DNA of 64,000 bases, taken from Spirochaetia bacterium (GTDB lineage Bacteria > Spirochaetota > Leptospiria > Leptospirales > Leptonemataceae). The stretch's first letter is position 1. Every line of letters begins with the position of its first letter. Of this stretch, positions 17,519-24,781 are shown in pieces. The notes below the pieces were generated by a model. That model did not search any database. It was not told the origin of the DNA and worked only from the letters and a program-made list of their open reading frames with translations. Location: assembly GCA_009885105.1 (NCBI GenBank), contig VFLI01000011.1, forward strand, positions 1 to 64,000, given 5' to 3'. Both the position numbers and the translations under genes were made by a program.

Positions 17519-18991
17519 ATGAATCCAAAAGAAAAATTCAATAAAGTTATTAAATACTCCATACTTTTTGGCATTGGATGGACCGTGATTGCGCTTCTTT
17601 TCGGAGTTATCAATCGCGTCCAGCTCATATTGTTTTTTCCATCCTCGGATACAATTCTGGGATACGGAATTCTGAGACCTGTATTCACAACCGCTCTGAT
17701 TTTTGGCGCCGTGCTTTCCCTTTTTACAGGCATTGCCTATCACAGTCTGCAGAGAAAACTTGAATTGAAACTGGAATTAGCCGCGCGAATCGGAATGTAC
17801 GTGCAGCAGCTGGCTGTGCTGCTCTCTATTATAAGCATTGTTGCCGGCTACAACGAGGGACGAGAATACGGTGAGGCAGGCTGGATTCCCGACTGTCTTA
17901 CCGCGCTTTCAATTTTTATTTTCCTGGTTGTTGTTCTCGTTTCACTCAAAGGCGCAGAATCGCCGAGCCGCGGTCAGATATTCATAGTTCTCTCCGCTGC
18001 AGGCGCTCTGCTGGTTTTTGAATTCGGCAATGCCGGTATGCCTTACGATATTTTTTCATCTGTTCCCTATACGGCGGGGCTGCAGGACGCGTCCGTTCAG
18101 GAATTTTACCGGTCCGGTGTGCTGGGATACTTTCTGCTGTTTCCATTATTTGCGATTCTCTACAGCTATGTGCCGGCCTACCATAATATCCAGCTGTACA
18201 GCAGTTCCATGGCCAACTTCCAGGCCTCCGCAATGGCATTGTTGATACCCGTTGCCGGCGCGGCGAATCTGGCCTTCAGTCCTGTTCCGGGCGGTCTTCA
18301 GACATTCGGCATGATATGCGCGCTGGCGCTCGGCGCTGCCCTTCTTGCGGGAGCGATGAATGTAAAATATACATTGAATAACGGTCCCATCGCTGTTGAT
18401 CAGGACGATATTTCAAAGTTTTTTTCCCGCGGCGTTTTCTTCCTGATTCTTTTCACGACTGTTCGCGCCATCGGCTCTTTTCGCTGGGCACAGGAGCGTT
18501 TCGCCTATACCTGGATAAACAGCTCCGATATCAGCCTTGACACGGTCACGTACGGTATGCTGATTCTTTTCGGAAGCGCTTTTATTGCCTCACAGCAGCT
18601 GCAAAACAGAAAGGCATCTGCCGGTCTTGTGAAATCGACCCTGATTTCTCTAACAGCCGGTTCCGCTCTGCTGTTTACTGGAACGGCAATCGCCGGATTT
18701 TTCCAGTCCATCGCGCTGCGCTCAACCGGAGCCGACGGAGCCCTTTCAGTTAAAACCTGGCAGGATACGCTTCTTTCCGGATCTTTCATTTCTTCAAAAG
18801 ATCCGGCCGTTCAGTTCCTTTCGGGCGCAGGAGTTCTCTCGCTGACCGGCATCGCTGTTATTTTTATAGGTATTCTGCTCGGCACACTCACATTGCTTCT
18901 TGTTTTCTTTGCCAATGCTCAGCCCTACGGAGAGCCGGACTTGCACAAAAAAATCCAGGCGCCGATGCATATCAGCCAGGGAGCCCATTGA
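17519..18991 (+). CDS. CcoN-like membrane protein lacking all haem/copper ligands
   Basis: A 490-residue polytopic membrane protein that aligns by eye with CcoN, the catalytic subunit of cbb3 oxidase. Matching stretches include GxLRPxxTxAxIFG, AGYNEGREYGEAGWxxD, AGLQDASVQEFYxxGVLGY and GGLQTFGM. The metal sites are gone: the low-spin haem ligand in RPLHTN is Phe56 (RPVFTT). The CuB histidine of WYGHN is Ser199. The HH pair of GPHHLHY is Ala249-Asn250. The helix X HxH region (about 330-350) contains no His at all. The protein has five histidines in all, in loops or the C-terminal tail. It therefore cannot bind the usual haems or copper or reduce oxygen. The intact 1.47-kb frame, AGGAAA ribosome site and operon position argue against a pseudogene. 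Confidence 0.85.
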   Translation: MNPKEKFNKVIKYSILFGIGWTVIALLFGVINRVQLILFFPSSDTILGYGILRPVFTTALIFGAVLSLFTGIAYHSLQRKLELKLELAARIGMYVQQLAVLLSIISIVAGYNEGREYGEAGWIPDCLTALSIFIFLVVVLVSLKGAESPSRGQIFIVLSAAGALLVFEFGNAGMPYDIFSSVPYTAGLQDASVQEFYRSGVLGYFLLFPLFAILYSYVPAYHNIQLYSSSMANFQASAMALLIPVAGAANLAFSPVPGGLQTFGMICALALGAALLAGAMNVKYTLNNGPIAVDQDDISKFFSRGVFFLILFTTVRAIGSFRWAQERFAYTWINSSDISLDTVTYGMLILFGSAFIASQQLQNRKASAGLVKSTLISLTAGSALLFTGTAIAGFFQSIALRSTGADGALSVKTWQDTLLSGSFISSKDPAVQFLSGAGVLSLTGIAVIFIGILLGTLTLLLVFFANAQPYGEPDLHKKIQAPMHISQGAH

Positions 18992-19674
18992 TGAAATCAC
19001 CAGTTGAATCAGTAACGAATTGGATCGCAGACATACTGGCACGACCTCTGGCCAGCGCGATTGCGGCGGCAGCTGCAGGTCTGGCGGGTTTTTACTTTGC
19101 CGTGTGTTTTCCTTTCACCCCGGATTTTCAGGGAACCGGTCCGCAACTGTCAATAACAGACCCGTCGGTTTTTGCCGGACAGGAAGTATACCATCAGGAA
19201 GGCTGTCAGTACTGTCACAGCCAGAACCTCCGTCCGATTTCCTGGGAAGTGAATCGTTTCGTAAACCTGGAAAAATATGGAAATTTTCCGCTTCCGGAAA
19301 TCGTGGAATATTCACATGAGTCTCCGTCCATGAGAGGTAGTTTTCGAATCGGACCGGATCTATCAAGACTTGCGGGAAAATATACAGAAGAGGAACTTGC
19401 AAGACTGCTGAAGAACGCGGAGAGCGACTCAATGCTCACAGCAAGTCATCAATTCGGATATTTATTTGAACCAGACCAGACTGTATCCGGTCGGGCAATG
19501 TCCTGGAAAATACGGGCGATGATGAATGCAGGCAATGCCTTCTCAGATCCATTCCAGCGAGGTTTCTTTGACCGGCTGGAGAATCGAACCAGAGGGGATT
19601 TACTGGTCCTTTATTTAGCGTCGAGAGGAAAGGTTTCCATGCAGTTTGCCGGAAAATACTACGCTCAGCAATAG
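18991..19674 (+). CDS. CcoO-like monohaem cytochrome c
   Basis: Homologue of the membrane-anchored monohaem subunit of cbb3 oxidase, 227 residues. There is one N-terminal membrane helix (about 20-38). The haem site sits in the CcoO signature GCQYCHSQNLRPI (about 70-82), followed by GPDLSRLAGKY as in CcoO, and a Met-containing segment (GRAMSW) that may supply the axial ligand. ATG 18991 overlaps the stop of the CcoN-like gene by one base (TGATG) with AGGGAG upstream, showing tight coupling. Unlike its partner, this subunit keeps its cofactor site. In normal cbb3 enzymes it passes electrons to CcoN; here the acceptor is unclear. Confidence 0.87.
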   Translation: MKSPVESVTNWIADILARPLASAIAAAAAGLAGFYFAVCFPFTPDFQGTGPQLSITDPSVFAGQEVYHQEGCQYCHSQNLRPISWEVNRFVNLEKYGNFPLPEIVEYSHESPSMRGSFRIGPDLSRLAGKYTEEELARLLKNAESDSMLTASHQFGYLFEPDQTVSGRAMSWKIRAMMNAGNAFSDPFQRGFFDRLENRTRGDLLVLYLASRGKVSMQFAGKYYAQQ

Positions 19675-19732
19675 GATATTGTTCAAAATAGAAAGATTAC
19701 TGTTATACATTAATTGGGAAAAGGAATTGTTT

Positions 19733-20254
19733 ATGTCTTCGAATCATTCGGACAAAGAATCCGCCGGTAAATCGATACCGAACTGGCTGTTATTTTTATT
19801 CTTCGGCGCTGTTGTCTGGGGCGCAGTGTACGGAATCTTCATGCACGGATTTCTTGGATATTCTCAGAGCAGCGCTTATCGAGATTCTACAGGTCAGAGT
19901 TTTGCCGTGGCATTCATCCCGGAAAAACCTGAGCGAAATGCAGCATCCATCGCCAATGGAGAGGCGTCAGCCTCAACCAACTGCGGAGCCTGCCACGGCG
20001 GCCCGGCTCTTACAGGAAGTATCGGTCCAAATCTCACGGATGACACCTGGCTGCATGCCCAGGGTCAGATGACAGAAACAAGATTGGCAGAGCTGATCAT
20101 GAAAGGCATACTGCCGGCCGATGCTAAAACAGAGAAAGGAAAGCAGGGCGGCATGCCTCCCAGGGGAACGCTTGGCAGCGACCGTCAGGTATGGGAAGTG
20201 ATCTATTACCTTTCTTCAAAAAACAGAAGTATCCGCCAGGACGCAACTCCCTGA
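19733..20254 (+). CDS. CcoP-like monohaem cytochrome c
   Basis: A 173-residue protein related to CcoP of cbb3 oxidase. It has a short cytoplasmic N-terminus, one membrane helix (SIPNWLLFLFFGAVVWGAVYG region, about 13-35), and a single C-terminal cytochrome domain. That domain has CGACHG followed by GPNLTDDTWLHAQG and a GGMPPRG Met-ligand segment. Canonical CcoP is about 300 residues with two haems; this one has only one. The longer open frame from 19646 is rejected because ATG 19733 has an AAGGAA ribosome site 7 bases upstream. It completes a CcoN-O-P-like triplet. Confidence 0.85.
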   Translation: MSSNHSDKESAGKSIPNWLLFLFFGAVVWGAVYGIFMHGFLGYSQSSAYRDSTGQSFAVAFIPEKPERNAASIANGEASASTNCGACHGGPALTGSIGPNLTDDTWLHAQGQMTETRLAELIMKGILPADAKTEKGKQGGMPPRGTLGSDRQVWEVIYYLSSKNRSIRQDATP

Positions 20255-20268
20255 CGGCCGGGATTAAA

Positions 20269-20649
20269 TTGAAAGAAAATACAGTTCTTTTCTGGATTCA
20301 AATTCAGCTGCTGGTTGTATTTCTACTGTTGGGATTTATTATTTTTCGAAGTTATTCTGCTCCGGCGCCTGTCGCCGCTGGGTCAGAGAATTTCTTCAGA
20401 GCCGCATCTCCTCGTTCCGACAGTGCACCCGGCCCATCCGCGCCGCAAATCCGCTCCAGGGGGGAATCGTCCTTTTATTCTGAATTTCTTCGCCAGCGGA
20501 CAATGGGCCCTGATTTCTATGATCCCATTCTATCGCGGCCTTCAGGCAGAGGATTCAGGACAAGATACAGCGGCTGCGATTATTACGGCTGCTACACAGG
20601 ATCCTACCGGTATTACAACGATGCCTACCGGTGGCGGGAATCTTTCTGA
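20269..20649 (+). CDS. small membrane-anchored protein of unknown function, Tyr-rich tail
   Basis: The last gene of the respiratory operon, about 126 residues from a proposed TTG start at 20269, 15 bases after the CcoP-like stop. One hydrophobic helix (about 8-27, QLLVVFLLLGFIIF) is followed by a Pro/Ser/Ala-rich linker and a C-terminal region rich in Tyr and Gly with two Cys (YSGCDYYGCYTG). It has no haem motif, and it is not recognisably FixH/CcoH or CcoQ, the accessory proteins usually found here. A second frame is also open across the same region, so the call is moderate. It ends one base before the converging recJ stop. Confidence 0.5.
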   Translation: MKENTVLFWIQIQLLVVFLLLGFIIFRSYSAPAPVAAGSENFFRAASPRSDSAPGPSAPQIRSRGESSFYSEFLRQRTMGPDFYDPILSRPSGRGFRTRYSGCDYYGCYTGSYRYYNDAYRWRESF

Positions 20650-20650
20650 T

Positions 20651-22633
20651 TCAAATCGAATTCTGGAAGTAATCCACTCGCAGAAGAAGACGATTCCGCA
20701 TACCACGAAAATTTGTTTTTTCCAGACAGCCGAACAGATCGATTTTTTTATTTCCCGCAGCTGCCTCTGAAAAATCCCGGCCCCGTTTCCAGACGACGCA
20801 TTCCAGATACGAAGGCGCTTCCGGAAGCGAAAAAAAAGCATGACGTCCGTCCGTGTAGAACTTCAGTTTATGCACTCCCGTATTTTCAATCTTGATCACC
20901 GGCTGGGGATTGCTAGCGCCAAATGGTTCCAGCCATTCCAGTTCTCGATATGTGTCATGATTCAGCTGAAACGGCTTCATAATAAGATGATGCGATATCT
21001 CTGACTGCATCTGTGCATTTTCGCTGAAAAAGCTTCCCGCGTTTTTGCCCATAATGCTTTCCAGCTCGTCAATCTTATCATACTCGATTGAAAATCCGGC
21101 TGCTTCTGGATGACCGCCGAACTGGATCAAAAGATGCGAAGCCGTATCAAGAAGATGAAGAATATTCCGGCCGCCCATCGATCGAGCCGATCCTTTTGCA
21201 TGCTTTCCGTCCCGGTTGATGTAGATTACAGGGCGCCCGTACTTTTCCATAAGCCGTGTCGCCACAATTCCGGAAACTCCCGGTTCGAGCTCAGAATGAT
21301 AGCAAAAAATTACAGGCAGATCAAGTTTTGCGGGATTTTCCTCAAAATGTTTCTCAACGATCAGTTCGTTGCGAACTGTGCGAAGCTTGCGTTCCTCGTT
21401 GAGTTTGCGCAGTGATTTCGCCAGTTTGGCCGCTTTTTCGCGGTCATTTTCCATCAGGAGTTCCAGCGCCAGCGATGTCTGCCCCATCCTTCCTGCCGCA
21501 TTCAGAGCGGGTCCGATCGTCCAGCCCAGGTCACGGCTGAGAATTTTTTCTTCTCCGGGATTGAGCTCCCGGATCAGCGCCGCGTATCCAGTTCTGAATG
21601 TTCGAGTTCCCCTGTTCTGTGAATACGCAGCCTGCCCGATGCCTATTCTTACAAGCGATCGGTTCTCGCCGATAAGCGGAACCATATCCGTAACAAGACC
21701 CACCGCCGCCAGATCGCTCTGCGAAATTACAAACTCACGCAGACGCGGCCTTGCGCGAATAAGCCGGGAAAGAATTTTTTTTCCTTCCCGGTGAGGATTC
21801 CATAGTGAAATATCATCGTACGCAGTAACCGGATCCACCGGCAGGAATTCAAATCCCTCATATTCTGAAAGCGACTTGAGATTCTCTATAGAGTCAAATT
21901 TTCCCAGATAGCTTCCGCATCGAAACGCATGGCCGGCCGCCTTCCCTTCCTCCAATTGTTTCTCCGGGTCAGAATCCAGAACCACATAATGAATTATACG
22001 CCATTCCTTTGTATGAGACAGAGCGAAGCCCAGAAGAAGTTTGAACACAAGTCCGACCGTGGCAATCTTGCCTTCATGCTCCAGTTTCTCCTCCATCCTC
22101 ATGGGATTCACAAATGCGCATCGCAAATCGTCAACCGTGCGGTCGTGTATCTGATGATGATCCAGTATGATCACCTGTTTTCCCGCATCCAGAAGCTGTT
22201 TGATTTCCGGACCGTTGGATGTTCCCATGTCAAGGAGTATGATAAGCCCTGCCGGACCTGTAAGTATTTCTTCAAAAAAATTTCCTGACAGTCCGTAATC
22301 ATCTCCCTGATCCGAGACTTTCATGCTGAGCTTTCCTCCCATTTTCTCATGATTCTCTCGGAGAAAGCTGCTCAGAAGCGCTGTGGAAGCGACGCCGTCC
22401 ACATCTCTATCACCCGCAACAAGCACGGTTTCCTTATTGTCTATTGCCTGACGGAGGAGAGTGACTGCTTTTTCCAGATCAGGCAGAAGGAGCGGACTGT
22501 GGATTCCTTCCACGTCTGTGGCAAAAAAATCCTCGGATAGAATCTCTGAAAAGTCTGGGTGGCGGGACAGTTCATCCAGAAACTCGTTTCTGAGCTTTTC
22601 TGCGGTATTTGTCCTGCTTGCATTCACTGGCAC
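20651..22633 (-). CDS. recJ: single-stranded-DNA exonuclease RecJ
   Basis: DHH-family 5'-3' exonuclease of recombination and mismatch repair, 660 residues. Phosphoesterase motifs are present: DRDVDGVAST (about 79-88; usually DYDADG), MGTSNG, LDHHQ for the DHH motif near 156, and a DHHA1 domain later with GG[HN]xxAAGFS (GGHPEAAGFS). The C-terminal OB-like domain ends the protein. The length is slightly above typical RecJ (about 560-600). The start is a GTG at 22633; the ribosome site is weak, so the exact start is uncertain. A 10-bp perfect inverted repeat lies directly upstream. Confidence 0.9.
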   Translation of the reverse strand: MPVNASRTNTAEKLRNEFLDELSRHPDFSEILSEDFFATDVEGIHSPLLLPDLEKAVTLLRQAIDNKETVLVAGDRDVDGVASTALLSSFLRENHEKMGGKLSMKVSDQGDDYGLSGNFFEEILTGPAGLIILLDMGTSNGPEIKQLLDAGKQVIILDHHQIHDRTVDDLRCAFVNPMRMEEKLEHEGKIATVGLVFKLLLGFALSHTKEWRIIHYVVLDSDPEKQLEEGKAAGHAFRCGSYLGKFDSIENLKSLSEYEGFEFLPVDPVTAYDDISLWNPHREGKKILSRLIRARPRLREFVISQSDLAAVGLVTDMVPLIGENRSLVRIGIGQAAYSQNRGTRTFRTGYAALIRELNPGEEKILSRDLGWTIGPALNAAGRMGQTSLALELLMENDREKAAKLAKSLRKLNEERKLRTVRNELIVEKHFEENPAKLDLPVIFCYHSELEPGVSGIVATRLMEKYGRPVIYINRDGKHAKGSARSMGGRNILHLLDTASHLLIQFGGHPEAAGFSIEYDKIDELESIMGKNAGSFFSENAQMQSEISHHLIMKPFQLNHDTYRELEWLEPFGASNPQPVIKIENTGVHKLKFYTDGRHAFFSLPEAPSYLECVVWKRGRDFSEAAAGNKKIDLFGCLEKTNFRGMRNRLLLRVDYFQNSI

Positions 22634-22639
22634 ATAATT

Positions 22640-22676
22640 ATTGTATTATGTCTCTGTGACAATCAGATAATACAAT
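22640..22676. promoter_or_regulatory. 10-bp perfect inverted repeat upstream of recJ
   Basis: ATTGTATTAT (22640-22649) and ATAATACAAT (22667-22676) are perfect reverse complements with a 17-base spacer, starting 7 bases before the recJ GTG. Position and symmetry suggest an operator or an mRNA 5' hairpin. It does not match the LexA boxes I know. Confidence 0.5.
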
Positions 22677-22724
22677 CTAGTTTTTTTCTCCGCTGGAGAG
22701 ATATTTTAACTGCCATAATGTCAG

Positions 22725-23159
22725 TCAATGAAAGCTTTCTCTGAAGAGCGAGGGTCTGTGATTCTCAAAGAGGGGCAGAGAATCTTCGACAGGATCATAA
22801 TATCTGGCATGCCTGGACAGCCGGGAGGGCGCAACAAAGTACTTGGATGAGAGATCACCTACCTCACGATAAAAGAGCCGGTCAATGAAAAGAAGGAATC
22901 CCAGAAATGAATGTCTTCGGATCGCCTTTTCAGCATAGGCAGCGCAGGAAGGATACATAGGGCAGCGCGGTCCGTCCAGGTGTGTTCCATATTCTCTATG
23001 CTCCCGGATTACAGCCATCAAAGGACGGAAAAGTATGCTGCCTTGCTCTTCTTCCTGATCGTTTTTCTGCGCGGATGAACAGCAAAAGGATAGGCAGCAA
23101 AAAAGCGCTGAAAAAATGATCTGGTGATTTTTCTTCAAACCTTCAGCATTAAAATACAT
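22725..23159 (-). CDS. yidD: YidD-family protein with lipoprotein-type signal
   Basis: YidD is a small membrane-associated factor that aids insertion of membrane proteins. The family core is visible: RCPMYPSCAAYAEKAIRRHSFLGF..DRLFYRE and a YYDPV segment near the C-terminus. ATG 23159 is preferred over the longer frame from 23231. It gives 144 residues starting with a hydrophobic, Cys-rich signal (about 12-27, ending FCCLSFCC) that looks like a lipoprotein leader. Typical YidD is about 70-90 residues, cytoplasmic with an amphipathic anchor, and located beside rpmH-rnpA-yidC. Here it is longer, apparently exported, and far from those genes. It may be a paralogue with a different role. Confidence 0.75.
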   Translation of the reverse strand: MYFNAEGLKKNHQIIFSALFCCLSFCCSSAQKNDQEEEQGSILFRPLMAVIREHREYGTHLDGPRCPMYPSCAAYAEKAIRRHSFLGFLLFIDRLFYREVGDLSSKYFVAPSRLSRHARYYDPVEDSLPLFENHRPSLFRESFH

Positions 23160-23290
23160 TCCGGGGATTTCGTCTACAATGTTATTCCCGTCAGTGTAAG
23201 ATTCAGCACTTTGAGATTCTGCTGACAGCAATTTTTATCTGCTTCAATGGAATTTCTTGACACCGCCCGGCCGCGTTCTAATAGACAGAT

Positions 23291-23875
23291 ATGACACGAC
23301 GCCGCGTTTACATTCTAATCAGTTTGATTCTGGGTGTCTCAATTGGCACGAGCGCTTGCCGGGACTCATCGGGAGAATACAAAGATTTTATACAATCGCA
23401 GCTGCGATTCCAGAGAGAAGCGACTCTCAAACTTCTGGATGAAATTGAGAAAACTGGACGCCCGGCTGAAGCGCTTGCATGGCGAGCCGGTCCCGGCCGC
23501 GCGCCCATCGGCTGGCAGATTATGCATCTGGCCTCAACGGAAGACCGCATGTCTGGTTCGATCGGCGGACAGCCTGCCGTGTCGGAATCCTGGTCTGATG
23601 AGTTCAAGAGCGGAAAAGCGGCGAGCGGCAATATTCCATCTGCGGCGGATATCAGAAAATATCTGTCAGATTCACGGTCATCTCTTGAGAGAGCCGTCCT
23701 TGTATTTGATATGAAAAAGATTGATGAGAAACCAAAACCAGACTCTCACTTCGCGTACAGAAGAATGTTTCAAATACTTCTCTGGCATGAGGGACATCAT
23801 CAGGGACAGGCGCTGGCAACATTCAATCTTTATAAAGCGGCCAACAATGCGGGAGATCAAAAACAGGAGCCGTGA
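23291..23875 (+). CDS. DinB-fold putative lipoprotein
   Basis: A 194-residue protein with an N-terminal lipoprotein signal (residues 1-23, lipobox GTSAC) followed by a four-helix DinB/YfiT-like domain. The metal-binding pattern is visible: His in WQIMHLASTEDR (about 78) and WHEGHHQGQ (about 165-173), matching the usual HxxxHxxQ end of the family. DinB-fold proteins are mostly cytoplasmic metal-dependent thiol transferases or of unknown function. An exported, lipidated member is unusual. It overlaps the next gene by a few bases, so the two are probably coupled. Confidence 0.75.
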   Translation: MTRRRVYILISLILGVSIGTSACRDSSGEYKDFIQSQLRFQREATLKLLDEIEKTGRPAEALAWRAGPGRAPIGWQIMHLASTEDRMSGSIGGQPAVSESWSDEFKSGKAASGNIPSAADIRKYLSDSRSSLERAVLVFDMKKIDEKPKPDSHFAYRRMFQILLWHEGHHQGQALATFNLYKAANNAGDQKQEP

Positions 23876-24774
23876 TGATAAGAATTTCGCCACTCTCCAT
23901 TTCTCTGATAATATTCATTTCGACAGCGGCACAAGGCCTGTTGGCTCAGGACAGCGCAATCAGCGGGGACATTTTTTATGTCAGGGGCGACTACGTGCTG
24001 GCCAGACTTGAGTATGAAAGAGCTCTGCTGTCGCCCATGTCGGAAGAAAAAGAAGACATGCTTATCGCAAAATCAGGGCTGAGCCTTCTGCGCACAGACA
24101 AGTTCCGAGAGAGCGTGCTCTCACTTCGAGGGGACAGAAGCTTCAGTGTCATGTATCTGCGCATGTATGCGTCGTTTCGCGCAGGATATGTGGAAAGAGC
24201 TCTTATCGATCAGGGGAAAATCCTGGATAGTGCCGCAACTCAAAGCAGCCAGAAGGGAAGAGCGAAACTTCTCGGGGGAAGCGTATATCTGGACAGCGGT
24301 GATTTTCCGGAAGCCGAAAGATACTACACGCAACTGCAGAAGGATACGGAAGATGAAATTGTCCAGCGGCTGTGCGGATCCGTTCTGACTTCTATGAGCG
24401 CCTACACTGAGATTTCCCGTAAAAACCAGATTCTGGCTGGCTTTTTCTCGGCTGTCCTTCCGGGAAGCGGCCAGCTTTATGCCGGGCACACAGCGGATGC
24501 TTTGTCTGCTTTTTTTTTCAATTCCATGTTCATTGGCTCCGCATCTGTAATTTATAATCTGGAAAACAGAGCCGGCAGATCTCACACCGCATCCGGTATT
24601 TTCGGATTTGTTGCTCTGATTTTTTATCTGTCAAATATAACGGGAGCGATTGCCGCTGCTTCGCAGACAAATGTTTACAATGAAAGAAAATTCCAATCAG
24701 AAATACGGGAGAAATTTTTCAACCTGGATTATGTTCAGGATACAAGCGGAATAAGTTTTATTACGTCATACTGA
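23875..24774 (+). CDS. exported TPR-like protein with C-terminal membrane segments
   Basis: A protein of about 300 residues; GTG 23872 or ATG 23875 can serve as start, the latter overlapping the upstream stop. It begins with a signal peptide (to about residue 25, GLLAQD). Then come helical repeats resembling TPR units (about 30-180, for example DYVLARLEYERALLS and GDFPEAERYYTQL). The C-terminal membrane region starts with FFSAVLPGSGQLYAGH, a segment seen in small membrane proteins of the DUF5683/TM2-like type. I do not assign a function. Proteins of this kind often sit near yidD in spirochaetes as far as I recall. Confidence 0.65.
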   Translation: MIRISPLSISLIIFISTAAQGLLAQDSAISGDIFYVRGDYVLARLEYERALLSPMSEEKEDMLIAKSGLSLLRTDKFRESVLSLRGDRSFSVMYLRMYASFRAGYVERALIDQGKILDSAATQSSQKGRAKLLGGSVYLDSGDFPEAERYYTQLQKDTEDEIVQRLCGSVLTSMSAYTEISRKNQILAGFFSAVLPGSGQLYAGHTADALSAFFFNSMFIGSASVIYNLENRAGRSHTASGIFGFVALIFYLSNITGAIAAASQTNVYNERKFQSEIREKFFNLDYVQDTSGISFITSY

Positions 24775-24781
24775 AAGCTCC

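Noticed and set aside
17519-18991. Pseudogene of ccoN
   Set aside because: The frame is intact over 490 codons with a good ribosome site and coupled downstream gene; only metal ligands are replaced.
20315-20770. Alternative gene in a second frame after the CcoP-like gene
   Set aside because: It starts inside the hydrophobic segment of the other frame, runs into recJ on the opposite strand and has no ribosome site.
23257-23284. Promoter TTGACA / TAATAG in front of the DinB lipoprotein
   Set aside because: The -35 is perfect, but the -10 matches only half of the consensus and would leave a leader of a few bases.
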